This document shows, piece by piece, positions 50,801 through 59,009 of a stretch of DNA of 64,000 bases. The notes under the pieces were generated by a model that was not told where the DNA came from, searched no databases, and saw only the letters and a program-made list of their open reading frames with translations. The DNA comes from an uncultured Elusimicrobiales bacterium. GTDB lineage: Bacteria; Elusimicrobiota; Elusimicrobia; Elusimicrobiales; Elusimicrobiaceae. Made by a program: the position numbers and the translations under genes. Positions within the stretch are counted from its first letter, which is position 1. Every line of letters begins with the position of its first letter. The stretch covers positions 79,612-143,611 of the forward strand of contig CAKUMH010000004.1 in NCBI GenBank assembly GCA_934667625.1, given 5' to 3'.

Positions 50801-52962
50801 TGGGCAACGATTTGGGTACTGCGCTTAAGTTAAACAACTTTAAGGTGACGCTGGCCGCGGACGAAATTCCGGCCTTCGTGAAGGCGGCGGAAAGAACAGG
50901 TTTGAAAAACCCTTTTGAGTTCAAATTGACGGGGGTTCAGGCGCCCGGGTTCTTTAATTCCTTGCGTACCAGCTTTACCAACCGCTGGAACGCCGCCAAA
51001 ACAATCTATGGCGAACAGGGGTTTTTTAAGTCCCTGGGTGCGTTTGGCATGCGCCAAAAGGAAAACATTTATACGCATGTTATCCCCGTCATGCAGCGGT
51101 TGGAAACAGGTGAGCTGGCGGCAACGCCCGTCACCCTGCGTGCTGACAGCTTTTTGGGTCTTAAAAATACCCAAATGGTGGTGGAACCCAGTGGTGTGAT
51201 GCGCTTCTATCGGGAAGGGAAAATGATGGAGACTGTGCCGTCCTTTTCCTTTGGGGTGCGTAAGACGGAAATGCGCTCTTTCTTGGATGTTGTTCAACAC
51301 TCGCCCGATAATTTCCGCTTTACGGTGAAGGTAAAATCGTCCCGCAATAAAATGTGGCCGCTTTACATTGCCACCGGGCTGAGTTTAAGTTCCGCTTCGT
51401 CTAGCTTAATTGCTCCCTTGGAAAACACCTACGGGGACCGCATTACCGAAACGGATAAAACGATGATTTCTCTTGCATTGCCGTATATCCCCTCTCTTGC
51501 GACGCCGCTCTTTACGCCGTTTGTGAAGAAAATCGGTGCGTTGAAAACGGTAAAAATGGCCTTGTGGACGGCGTTGGGAGGGATGGTGTTTGCATCCGCC
51601 AACGGGTTTATGTTTAAGGTGAACGAAAACAACCTCCCCCCCATTTGGCCGTTGTTTGTGTCCGGGGCGGCTATCGGTGTTTCTTCCGCGCTTAACCGTG
51701 CCGGGCTGAACCTGTTGATTGACCATATCGGCGGCGGAAAATCGTTACTTACCAGTATGGCGTTTAAGAACCTTGGTTCGTTTGCCATGTTGGTGCCCCC
51801 GGTGCTGGCCAATACCGTAATGCCCGGCAAGACGGACTTTTCGTTGGCTTTCCCCGTGCTGGGGACGCTGTCTGCCTTTTCGCTGGCATATTTGGGTTCT
51901 GCCCGCATTGATTCCAGCATTGGTAAAGCCACCAATTTTATGAAGTTCCAACCCCTTCCCGCGATTAAGAATGTCTTTAGCGTGGCCAAGGTTGGGTGGC
52001 AGAACACAAAAACCCTCTTTAGAGAGGGCGGTGCGGACGTGTGGAATTCCGTGCGTTTGTTGGGTACGAAGGAGCTTTTCCCGCTGGCCCTTTCCGCCTT
52101 TGCGTTTACCGGGTTTGAGTCGGCCACCTTTAACAAGGCCGCCAACCAGTTAATCCGCCCCGAGGTAAGTTCCTTTGATTGGATTCATAACAAGGTAGAC
52201 GCCGGAAACCGCAAAAATACCGTGGCGCTGATTACCAGCGGTACGGTGATTGCCTTCCCGTTAGCCATGCGCTTGGGCGCAGGCAGATTGCTCGGGTGGA
52301 TGAAGAACCCCGTGGTGGAAGGCATGGAGTACCAACGCATGTTGCGCACTTCGTATGCGCTTAACATTGGCGGCGGGTTGTTGATGTATAACTATGGTTT
52401 TGACGGGTTCACCAGTCCGGGTTTCTTGGGCATTGCCATGGTGGGGTTGGGTACGGCTAACGTGACGCAATCCTTGCAAAAATTGGCCAATTACAACGTG
52501 GTGCACGGGGCCTATGTGGCCAGTAAAATAAATCGTTTTGCCACAACCGCCGCCGAGGCGGAAGCGATCCGCCGCGATGTGGCCACTACCGCCATGACCG
52601 TGTTTTCTACCTCGCAACTGGGTTTGGCGACGGTGCCGATGCTGGTTAGCGGCTATACGGACGGCCATATCCGCGAAGGCATTGAAGAGCGAAAAGATGT
52701 GGCGCGTACGTCTTTGTGGATTCCGCTTGCTTCTATTGGGGCCAGTGCGGCGTTGTCGGCGCGGTTTATCGGCTGGATGCCCAAACGGTTGCCGCTGGGT
52801 TCTTTCGGGTTTTCCAAGGGCATTTTGGGTTCCTATCCGCAGAGTTTTGATAACGCGACGAACCTCTTTAGACCGGGGCAACCGTTTGCGCCGTACGGCA
52901 CTCCGCGTTGGTATACGCCAGCTCCGGCGATTACGCCTTTCCCGGCCCCTATAGGTAAATAA
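47833..52962 (+). CDS. Giant exported protein with MFS-like C-terminal half (1709 residues)
   Basis: Signal peptide 1-33 (ending ALAQ). Residues about 35-230 are charged helix, probably coiled coil. Residues 230-600 are a helical, repeat-like domain, with one hydrophobic segment at about 598-620. Two copies of a WW-containing unit lie near residues 749 and 861 (SWWKRTF...IGVPKNIESFRFKPL and SWWQRSF...LGVPSSLSKYAAMPF). From about 1176 on there are ten or more hydrophobic segments (YIATGLSLSSASSSLIAPLE, FVKKIGALKTVKMALWTALGG, NRAGLNLLID), resembling a Major Facilitator fold including its loop motif. It ends in a Pro-rich tail. No family is recognised for the N-terminal 1100 residues. It may be an export or scaffold machine; the function is unknown. 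Confidence 0.8.
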   Translation: MKISHLSYLFHRSVCLFVAGSLFINLTSPALAQSVSRRNKKINSQKLNREITRQVYVAQQDATYLPDVERQRQLAIGNRRANRGSLTDKEVSRLYEITEMFSGKPGENKKEDAFETFKEELYRQTAAEQQRQLTSIKKQAEQTRQNLQAEAQRMSDPAQYDQAAVQAWLAENLKQLNQWEKTGINNVKKWRKTQNARLKPMFNQESKKALAEAEMQVWQAIKDLFTLYNKAPLARRTLMTLGVQILPMRNMKGNSFFSNGQKQILTKLYRAEVKAGLRCETNCDAAINAVIGLGMVSSSRNDAYLIDDFIVAQRERPYSVPALLAGMGALLAMKEYGVVRGIIAKATQQEADLSDFDLLSFTTYVDAYQNKDGKYLGKVSKFATYPTTKDVSEHAPIANAWEEVALMLATEGSRDSLDILKEFGVNQCGVYVDTTITLKKEYKLACRGIVPFLAGALISGKSGASQYSPFASGLEPGTYLAGNGRGGVITAEKAAANRRLYKAKRQNFFDYVKKTGLSAEAALARHLFLQTMGDLNADSELALDAKLYKVYKRSAAKHAPNKGYAIKPYKKGSAIYNAKRVSQDSLKWWRRAAQVADVLVLLWCLWDLTKWTVKGVNMGRAMYQAMKMSRTGATVAQRAVMLRRLKVASNFRFFRNIPVRVKAGMTPVVQAQLPQFTVRPQLLKVPGEFIPDASQMVAANLKFAGEAGTLAVNAEAATYPTVFNVEQLAGANQAFDGVAQRANTAFANRSWWKRTFTFNADTSYRSFLAKEIEGLSRLPGLKKYDNYFLAASVREMNIGVPKNIESFRFKPLLSGGAVDGAAVDGFLGKVLGFAPNAEQTSYVTHLLSGALEQTNLQFAHASWWQRSFRRTTRYREMFVGNLTAAMDADRRVFTNETFGKIGQSLISAIGQDKTLGVPSSLSKYAAMPFNVEKREYKTMGSSVLYSTDPSVRPVELPLDVKVETGVSGVRSGVYQRVVFTDKKPAFIFGVGNDLGTALKLNNFKVTLAADEIPAFVKAAERTGLKNPFEFKLTGVQAPGFFNSLRTSFTNRWNAAKTIYGEQGFFKSLGAFGMRQKENIYTHVIPVMQRLETGELAATPVTLRADSFLGLKNTQMVVEPSGVMRFYREGKMMETVPSFSFGVRKTEMRSFLDVVQHSPDNFRFTVKVKSSRNKMWPLYIATGLSLSSASSSLIAPLENTYGDRITETDKTMISLALPYIPSLATPLFTPFVKKIGALKTVKMALWTALGGMVFASANGFMFKVNENNLPPIWPLFVSGAAIGVSSALNRAGLNLLIDHIGGGKSLLTSMAFKNLGSFAMLVPPVLANTVMPGKTDFSLAFPVLGTLSAFSLAYLGSARIDSSIGKATNFMKFQPLPAIKNVFSVAKVGWQNTKTLFREGGADVWNSVRLLGTKELFPLALSAFAFTGFESATFNKAANQLIRPEVSSFDWIHNKVDAGNRKNTVALITSGTVIAFPLAMRLGAGRLLGWMKNPVVEGMEYQRMLRTSYALNIGGGLLMYNYGFDGFTSPGFLGIAMVGLGTANVTQSLQKLANYNVVHGAYVASKINRFATTAAEAEAIRRDVATTAMTVFSTSQLGLATVPMLVSGYTDGHIREGIEERKDVARTSLWIPLASIGASAALSARFIGWMPKRLPLGSFGFSKGILGSYPQSFDNATNLFRPGQPFAPYGTPRWYTPAPAITPFPAPIGK

Positions 52963-52975
52963 TGCAAGTTGAATA

Positions 52976-53014
52976 ATAAAAACGCCCCGGGAGTTAGTAC
53001 CCGGGGCGTTTTTG
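52976..53014 (+). terminator. Terminator of the giant gene
   Basis: AAAAACGCCCCGG...CCGGGGCGTTTTT with a 10-nt loop. Confidence 0.85.
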
Positions 53015-53053
53015 GTCCAAGAGATTGCTTTTGGCGTTTTTTGATTTACCTGT

Positions 53054-53306
53054 GCAGTTTATGCGGCTTTGGGGACAAATAAAAAACCCGCTTGACGCGG
53101 GTTTTATATTTACCAGTAAGGTCATCGGCCACAAGTTGCCTCGTTGACCCTCGGCGCTCGCGGCCCCGCCTCGCCATACTCGCCTTTCGGCTGACGCCTC
53201 AAACTCGTATAAGGCTCCGGCTTTCGATTCCTAACGCCGCATAAAGCAGTTTATGCGGCTTTGGGGACAAATAAAAAACCCGCTTGACGCGGGTTTTATA
53301 TTTACC
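53054..53306. repeat. 61-bp direct repeat overlapping the tRNA 3' end
   Basis: The segments 53054-53114 and 53246-53306 are identical (GCAGTTTATGCGGC through the terminator hairpin to TTTACC) and 131 bp of unrelated sequence separates them. The second copy contains the terminator and the last bases of tRNA-Arg. No gene lies between the copies. Confidence 0.8.
53272..53298 (-). terminator. Terminator of tRNA-Arg
   Basis: On the minus strand, AAAACCCGCGTCAAGCGGGTTTTTT directly downstream of the tRNA. Confidence 0.8.
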
Positions 53307-53374
53307 CCCAATAGGAATCGAACCTATATCCCCTGCTTAGAAGGCAGATGCTCTATCCATTGAGCTATGGGGGC
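53303..53374 (-). tRNA. tRNA-Arg (anticodon TCT)
   Basis: The minus strand folds as a cloverleaf: acceptor GCCCCCA/TGGGGGT, D-arm GCTC...GAGC, anticodon stem TCTGC/GCAGG with loop CTTCTAA (anticodon TCT, reads AGA), T-arm with GGTTCGATTCC, discriminator A. CCA is not encoded. The terminator follows. Confidence 0.95.
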
Positions 53375-53488
53375 TTAAATTTGTAAATTGAACATTATTA
53401 TTTTACAAAAAAATTACCAAACATTCAAAAATTGTTTTGTCGGGCGCGGTAGATGTGCGGAGAAACGGCGACGGCAGGACGACACAAG

Positions 53489-53700
53489 AGGTAGATTCTG
53501 AAAACCCTGCGGGCCGCCGTTCAGAATGACGACGCTCTTGTTTGATGACGGCAAAGGCAACGGCGAGATCCTGGACTACAGCATTCCAGGATGACGACTC
53601 TTTTGCGGGCCGCCGTTCAGAATGACGGCACTTTGTTTGATGACGGCAGAACAGCAGAACGGCGAGATCCTGCAACCCGCGGGGTTTCGTGCCCGTTAGG
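53489..53700. repeat. Palindromic repeat cluster upstream of pilin 3
   Basis: Reverse copies at 53489-53530 (stem ATTCTGAA/TTCAGAAT with GGGCCGCC loop) and 53565-53595 (stem ATCCTGGA/TCCAGGAT), a half copy at about 53604-53630 and a decayed one at about 53665-53696. Nothing else is seen between the tRNA and pilin 3. Confidence 0.8.
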
Positions 53701-53703
53701 ATA

Positions 53704-53733
53704 TTGCCTGTTGAGCAGTTCTTTTGCTAAAAT
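53704..53733 (+). promoter_or_regulatory. Probable pilin 3 promoter
   Basis: TTGCCT (53704-53709), 18 nt spacer with only four consecutive T, TAAAAT (53728-53733). It lacks the long T tract of the other pilin promoters. Confidence 0.45.
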
Positions 53734-53768
53734 CCAAAGGTAGCAAAAATTAAAGCAAGGGGAGTCTT

Positions 53769-54260
53769 ATGAAAAAAGGTACAGTGAGCCGTTTAGGTGG
53801 GTTTACACTCATTGAATTGTTGGTGGTTGTCCTCATCATCGGTATTTTGGCGGCGGTGGCGTTGCCGCAGTACAAAAAGGCGATAGCCAAAGCCCGCGCG
53901 ACGGAGGTGTGGACGCTTGCTAAGTCGTTTTATGAGGCACAAAAAGTGTATCACATGGACAATGGTGAGTATGCGGAAGATTTAGCGGATTTAGCCATAG
54001 AGTTACCGGCGAATCCCAGTTTTTTTAAGGCGGGGAACGGATCAACCCCCTATCGTCTTAGCGTAGGGTCTGGCACCGCCTCTTTGGAATTTGGTCCCCT
54101 CAAAGGATTGAGTGGTATGCGTCTCTACGCAACGGCGGGAGTGGGCGGAAATTCGCTGCGGTATTCTTGTTTTGATCATGACTACTGTAAGTACATATTG
54201 CCGTGCTCCGACCCTGTGTTTGAAGCTGCTTATAGTGATTATTATTGCATTATTCAATAA
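53769..54260 (+). CDS. Type IV pilin-like protein 3
   Basis: 163 residues with an 11-residue leader (MKKGTVSRLGG, cleavage G11/F12), then TLIELLVVVLIIGILAA and LPQYKKAIAKARATEVW. Four cysteines in the C-terminal 30 residues (YSCFDHDYCKY, LPCSDPV, YYCIIQ), the last close to the end as in disulfide-looped pilins. AGGGGAG ribosome site 7 nt upstream. Its short leader shows the ancestral form from which the enlarged leaders of pilins 1 and 4 can be derived. The next gene, a GT-C glycosyltransferase, starts 9 nt after its stop. Confidence 0.9.
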   Translation: MKKGTVSRLGGFTLIELLVVVLIIGILAAVALPQYKKAIAKARATEVWTLAKSFYEAQKVYHMDNGEYAEDLADLAIELPANPSFFKAGNGSTPYRLSVGSGTASLEFGPLKGLSGMRLYATAGVGGNSLRYSCFDHDYCKYILPCSDPVFEAAYSDYYCIIQ

Positions 54261-54269
54261 TATTTTTTC

Positions 54270-55790
54270 ATGACTAAAAAACTTTTTGCTTGCGCCTGCC
54301 TGCTGTTTATCGGGGCAGGCGTTATAATGAGATTTGCCTTCCTGTTCGTTCCGTACGAGTACGACGAACTGTTCACCGCCGTAACGGCGAACCCGGCGCT
54401 CCCTCTGTCGTGGATTTGGACGCATTGGCTGTTGGTGGACGTACATCCCCCGTTGCATAATGTGTTGTTGTGGGTCTACCACCATGTGGCGCCGTATGGG
54501 CCGGAGGTGTGGCTCCGTTTGCCCAGCGTGGCGTGCGGGCTGGCGGCATTGGCCTTGGGGTGGTGCATGTTCCCGCGGCGCTTTGGCAGGACGGCGCGGT
54601 GGCTGTTTATGGCACTGCTGGCGGGCAATTTTTATGTTACATTCTATTCCCAGCATGCGCGGGCGTATGCCCTGATGTTGGCGCTTTCTGTGCCGCTTAC
54701 GTTTTTGTTTCTGCAAATTTCTCTCCTTCTTCGCAAAGGGCGCGCGGTGCCGCGTAAGTTGTGGCTGTGGTGGGGAGCACTGCTGGTGCTACTGGGGTGG
54801 AGCCATTATTTTGGCATGCTGTTTTTTGGCATTACGTCGGGGATTTTGGCCCTGCAGGCACTGCATAGCCGCAAAAACATCGCGTGGGCGCTCCTTTTGC
54901 CGTGCGTAGTGTTTGCCTGTTTCTTGCCGTGGCTCGTGCCGAATCTGTTGTATAACGTGGGGCAAAACCGCTTTGGCGGAAACTGGTGGGCGGACAAAAC
55001 GCCCGGGGTGTTTGTTTGGTCGGGGTTGGTGTCCTTCTTTTTTGCGTACACGGTGGCGTTTTTGGTGTTGGGTTTATTGGTGTTGTCCGGGTGGGTGTGG
55101 AATTACGAAGATTTTAAATGTAAAAGACGTTTCCCGTTCCAGCGGGAACTCCTGCTGCTGCTGGCCTTACTGGCGGGCGTGTTTGGGTTTGTGGGGATTT
55201 TGTACTTTAAAATTTATTTGTGGTTCGGGCGTTATTTTATAGAAATCATGCCGGCGCTGTTTTTGTTTGTGGCGCTTAGTGCGGCACGGGTGGTGCGGCG
55301 CAGTTGGGTGGCGAAACTGATTTTTGTCGTGTATTTGGGAATGATTGGCGTACGGACGGCGGCTAATTGGCGGTTGCTTGTCTATTCGCATTATTTCCCC
55401 TCGCGCATTTCCGCACAGTTCTACCGCGACCACGCCCCGGAAAAGGAACTTTTTGTCATCGCCTTGGAGGCCTTCCCCCCACAGACGTTGGAGCCCATGT
55501 ACGGCTTTTACCCCAACCAAGTGTATCACATGAACGCGCGGGTAACGGAACTATACCACCTGGACGAAGCGGCCCGCGACGAGGCCTTAAAGCGGCGGGA
55601 AAAGGCCCTGATTTGGATGCCCAACTGCGATATTGTAAAACTGAGCCGCGTTTCCAAGGAGTGGAACCGCGCCATTGCCCTAGAGGGCAAGGTGGGTAGT
55701 TCCTGCTTTTTGCAACTTTCGGATAAAAACGTGGAGGCAGACCCCGCCTGGAAAAAGCGCAAACTGAACTGGGAGGACCTGGCTCACTAA
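54270..55790 (+). CDS. GT-C-fold membrane glycosyltransferase (ArnT/PMT-like)
   Basis: 506 residues with about ten hydrophobic segments. GT-C features: the acidic pair in the first periplasmic loop (VPYEYDELFTAV, D32-E33) and the following VHPPLHN (59-65), as in ArnT and protein O-mannosyltransferases that use polyprenyl-linked sugars. It has a hydrophilic C-terminal domain (about 385-506). Directly downstream of pilin 3 and probably cotranscribed; it may glycosylate the pilin or cell-surface glycans. Function inferred from family; acceptor and sugar unknown. Confidence 0.8.
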   Translation: MTKKLFACACLLFIGAGVIMRFAFLFVPYEYDELFTAVTANPALPLSWIWTHWLLVDVHPPLHNVLLWVYHHVAPYGPEVWLRLPSVACGLAALALGWCMFPRRFGRTARWLFMALLAGNFYVTFYSQHARAYALMLALSVPLTFLFLQISLLLRKGRAVPRKLWLWWGALLVLLGWSHYFGMLFFGITSGILALQALHSRKNIAWALLLPCVVFACFLPWLVPNLLYNVGQNRFGGNWWADKTPGVFVWSGLVSFFFAYTVAFLVLGLLVLSGWVWNYEDFKCKRRFPFQRELLLLLALLAGVFGFVGILYFKIYLWFGRYFIEIMPALFLFVALSAARVVRRSWVAKLIFVVYLGMIGVRTAANWRLLVYSHYFPSRISAQFYRDHAPEKELFVIALEAFPPQTLEPMYGFYPNQVYHMNARVTELYHLDEAARDEALKRREKALIWMPNCDIVKLSRVSKEWNRAIALEGKVGSSCFLQLSDKNVEADPAWKKRKLNWEDLAH

Positions 55791-55883
55791 AACTTTTTTG
55801 GCAAAAAACTGCTTCGGCTGATACGCGGCCCGTACGCGCGGGCGAAAAATGGTAAAATAAAACCAATACACCAAGGAGCTTTT

Positions 55884-57086
55884 ATGGCCAGAAATTTATC
55901 GTTTTCTTATTCCAAAATGGGCATGTATAAAGAATGCCCGCAGAAGTACAAATTCCGCTATGTGCACATGCTGCCCGAACAGCCCAAGTATTACTTTGCG
56001 TTCGGCTCGGCCCTGCACGAGGTAATGGAATACATCTACAACCCGGCAACGCCCGCTTTCCCCACTTTGGCGCAGGCGTTGCAATTTTTTGAACAGCATT
56101 GGAACAAAACCTCTTGGGAGCAGAAGGGCTATGCGTCCGCGGAAAAGGAATTGGCCGGATACGCCGAGGGGCGGCGCATTATTGAAACCTATTACGCCAA
56201 AAATGCCGCCACCTTTGCCCACCCGCTTTCCGTGGAAATGAAAAGCACCCTAGAAATTGACGGGCTGAGTTTAATCAGCATTTTGGACCGCATGGATTAT
56301 TTGGGCGACGGAAAAATTAAAATTTTGGACTACAAAACCGGCAAAACCGTCCAGCGCGAGCCCGACCAGCTGTATATGTACCAAAAAGTGGCCGAAAATT
56401 CCCCCGCCATTAAAGCACTGGTGCAGCAAAAGGACCCGGGCGTCAAGCAAATCCGCGTGGAACAGCTGAGCTTTTACCACCTCCCTACCTTGCACGAAAT
56501 GACGTTTGAACGCGCGGCCGACAAGGAAATTTTTGAATTTTGGCAGGGCGTTTTGAAAGTGGCGGACAACATTCGCGCCGGAAAGTTTGACCCTACCCCC
56601 GGCGAAAACCAATGCCGCTGGTGCGACTACCGCAACATCTGCCCGGTGTTTACGGGCAAGGAGTACACGGGCCCGGCAGGGTTTGCGGCGCGCAAAACGG
56701 CGGTGCCCGCGCCCGCGGCGCTGCCCAAGAGCGAAACGGACGTGCTGAGCGAAAAAATTGACCGCTGCGGCGAACTGTTAGACGAGGCCAAGGCTCTTCA
56801 AAAGGAAATCATTTCGCTCATGCGCAAAAACAATTTTGAGCGCCACTTCGGCGCGCGTTACAAGGCGGAATTGGCGCGCGTGGAAAAGCTGGAATTTACC
56901 GATAAAGAAAAAGTGGTGGAGCTCTTGCGCACGCTAAAACTGCTGGCCAAGGTGCTGGTTCCCACGCAAAGCACGGTGGCCGGGCTGTTGACGGACAGTT
57001 CCGTGCCCAGTGAAGCCAAAGAAAAACTGGCCGCTTTTGCACGCAAGAGTGCGGATGAAAAACTTTCGCTGGAGAAGGTGGATTAA
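55884..57086 (+). CDS. RecB/Cas4-like PD-(D/E)XK nuclease with Fe-S cysteines
   Basis: 400 residues. The nuclease core shows H45 (FGSALHEVMEY), D135 (ILDRMDYL), D149 and K151 (ILDYKTGK). Cysteines C18, C244, C247 and C253 (KECPQKY; CRWCDYRNICP) match the [4Fe-4S] clamp of AddB- and Cas4-type nucleases. A C-terminal tail of about 140 residues is helical. No AddA/helicase partner and no CRISPR array are nearby. Good AAGGAG ribosome site. It abuts the next gene with no gap, so the three genes from here form an operon. Confidence 0.87.
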   Translation: MARNLSFSYSKMGMYKECPQKYKFRYVHMLPEQPKYYFAFGSALHEVMEYIYNPATPAFPTLAQALQFFEQHWNKTSWEQKGYASAEKELAGYAEGRRIIETYYAKNAATFAHPLSVEMKSTLEIDGLSLISILDRMDYLGDGKIKILDYKTGKTVQREPDQLYMYQKVAENSPAIKALVQQKDPGVKQIRVEQLSFYHLPTLHEMTFERAADKEIFEFWQGVLKVADNIRAGKFDPTPGENQCRWCDYRNICPVFTGKEYTGPAGFAARKTAVPAPAALPKSETDVLSEKIDRCGELLDEAKALQKEIISLMRKNNFERHFGARYKAELARVEKLEFTDKEKVVELLRTLKLLAKVLVPTQSTVAGLLTDSSVPSEAKEKLAAFARKSADEKLSLEKVD

Positions 57087-59009
57087 ATGGGCAAAAAAGA
57101 TTTCCGTTTGGCGCTTTCGCTGTGGGCGGTGCTGGGCATGGCCGCGGTGTTTACGGCGGCGCGGGCGGCGGTGTTCTTTTTAAACCGGGAGTATTTCGGC
57201 GCGCTTTCGGGCGCGGAAATTATCTCCGCCTTTGCAAACGGCCTGCGGTTTGATTTTTCCGTGCTGGCGCTTTTTATGGGCCCGGTGATTTTTCTACTTA
57301 ATTTGCCCGTACGCGCGCGTGCGTGGGTGAAGGGGTGGGCGGCTGTACTGCTGGCGGAAGGGATTTTTATGACGGGTTTTTTGATTGGGGATTTGATTTA
57401 TTTCCCCAAGGTCAACCGTCACATTGCCGAAGAAATTTTGCAGCTGTCCAACGACTGGGGGTTTATCCTTTCGTATATGCTCACGCAAACGTGGCTGCCG
57501 CTGGCTGTTTTGCTGGCGGGCTTTGGGGCGGGCGTGTGGGCCCTGTGCCGCTACACCAACCGGGTGTATGCTCCCAGACAGTGGCGTATTAAAAAAACGG
57601 CAGCGCTGCTTTTGTGCCTGCTGGTGCTGATTTTGGGTGGCATCCGCGGGCATTTGGGACGCGGAAAAACGCTTGGCGTGGCGGACGTGTATAACTATGC
57701 TTCGTCCCCCGCGGCGGCTGCACTGACGCTAAACGGCGTGTTTACCGCCTATCAGGTGGGGCGCAAGGGCCGCATGGATGTGGCCAACCAGTACCCGACC
57801 GAGCAGGCTATAAAAAATGCGCAGCAATACCTGCTGGCGGCTGATGAAACCGTGCCGGAGGATGCGTACCCGTTAATGCGCCGCGCAAAAGCGGAGCAAG
57901 CGGCCCCGGCGAAGGGGTATAATGTTGTCATTGTTCTTTTGGAAGGGTGGCACCCCTATTATGTGGACGGACTTTCCCACCACGGGTTTGGCGCCACGCC
58001 GGTGTTTGACGAAATTATCAAAAACGGGGTGAATTTTTCAAATGCGTATGCGGCGGGCCAGCGCAGTATTTTTGGCTTTGCGGCCGTGTTGGCGGGCGTG
58101 CCCCTGGTGCCCGGGCTGCCCATGTTTGGCTATGGCCTGGAGCTGACGGCGTTTTCCCCCATGCCTAAGCACTTTGCCCAGGCGGGGTATTACACTTTTT
58201 TTGCGCAGACCTCGCACCGTGATTCGTACCGTATGTGCGCGCTGGCCTCTTATTTGGGCGCGCAGGAAAGCTACGGCTGGGAGGATATGCCGGAGCGGCT
58301 TTCCTATAAGGACCGCGCACCGTTTGGCTACGATTACGACGCTTTTATGTTTGTGGCGGATAAAATTAAAAACCGTAAGCAGCCGCATTTTATGGGTATG
58401 GTGTTTACGGGTATTACGCATGAACCCTTTGCCTCCACCTTGCCCCAGTTTGATAAGTATCCCTACGACTCCTGGGAGCACGGATTTTTAAACACCCTTT
58501 CGTTTGCCGATTGGTCCATTGGCGAGTTTTTAAAACGCGCCCAAGAGGACGGTTGGTTTGACGATACCATTTTTGTTTTTGTGGCGGACCATACCTCGGG
58601 CGGCCCGGCGGACGATTCGCTTAAAAACCATTTCCGCATTCCGTTGGTGCTCTATGCGCCGAAACTTTTTAAAGGGCAGGAGGCCCGGCAGGTGGTTTCC
58701 CAGCTGGACCTTCCCCCCACGCTCTACCGTTTAACGGGCCTGACGCCCGCCTATACCGCGTTCGGACGTGATATGTTTGATACGTCTGTGGAGCGGGCGG
58801 CGTTGGTGTCCGAGGGGATCAACTTGGGCTTGGTTACAAAGGACGGCGAAATGCGCCACAGCGGCGGGAAGGTGCTCTCCGTGCGCCCCTACACGCCGGA
58901 TTTTGACGAGCGCGCCGCCGAGAAAAAACTGTTGTCTTTGGATAAAGCGGCGTATACGTTACTAAAGGAAAACCGCTGGTACGACCCGGCCCTTGAGGAG
59001 CAGAAATGA
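57087..59009 (+). CDS. LtaS-like phosphoglycerol transferase (sulfatase fold)
   Basis: 640 residues: five hydrophobic segments in the first 190, then a periplasmic alkaline-phosphatase-fold domain. Motifs: VVIVLLEGWHP (metal Glu at about 286), a Ser/Thr nucleophile region AAGQRSIFGFAA (about 322-333) and FVADHTSGG with the metal Asp-His near 505. In Gram-positives such enzymes polymerise lipoteichoic acid; in diderms related proteins add phosphoglycerol to glycans. It overlaps the glycerol-kinase-like gene by 4 nt, which supports a role in glycerol phosphate chemistry. Confidence 0.83.
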   Translation: MGKKDFRLALSLWAVLGMAAVFTAARAAVFFLNREYFGALSGAEIISAFANGLRFDFSVLALFMGPVIFLLNLPVRARAWVKGWAAVLLAEGIFMTGFLIGDLIYFPKVNRHIAEEILQLSNDWGFILSYMLTQTWLPLAVLLAGFGAGVWALCRYTNRVYAPRQWRIKKTAALLLCLLVLILGGIRGHLGRGKTLGVADVYNYASSPAAAALTLNGVFTAYQVGRKGRMDVANQYPTEQAIKNAQQYLLAADETVPEDAYPLMRRAKAEQAAPAKGYNVVIVLLEGWHPYYVDGLSHHGFGATPVFDEIIKNGVNFSNAYAAGQRSIFGFAAVLAGVPLVPGLPMFGYGLELTAFSPMPKHFAQAGYYTFFAQTSHRDSYRMCALASYLGAQESYGWEDMPERLSYKDRAPFGYDYDAFMFVADKIKNRKQPHFMGMVFTGITHEPFASTLPQFDKYPYDSWEHGFLNTLSFADWSIGEFLKRAQEDGWFDDTIFVFVADHTSGGPADDSLKNHFRIPLVLYAPKLFKGQEARQVVSQLDLPPTLYRLTGLTPAYTAFGRDMFDTSVERAALVSEGINLGLVTKDGEMRHSGGKVLSVRPYTPDFDERAAEKKLLSLDKAAYTLLKENRWYDPALEEQK

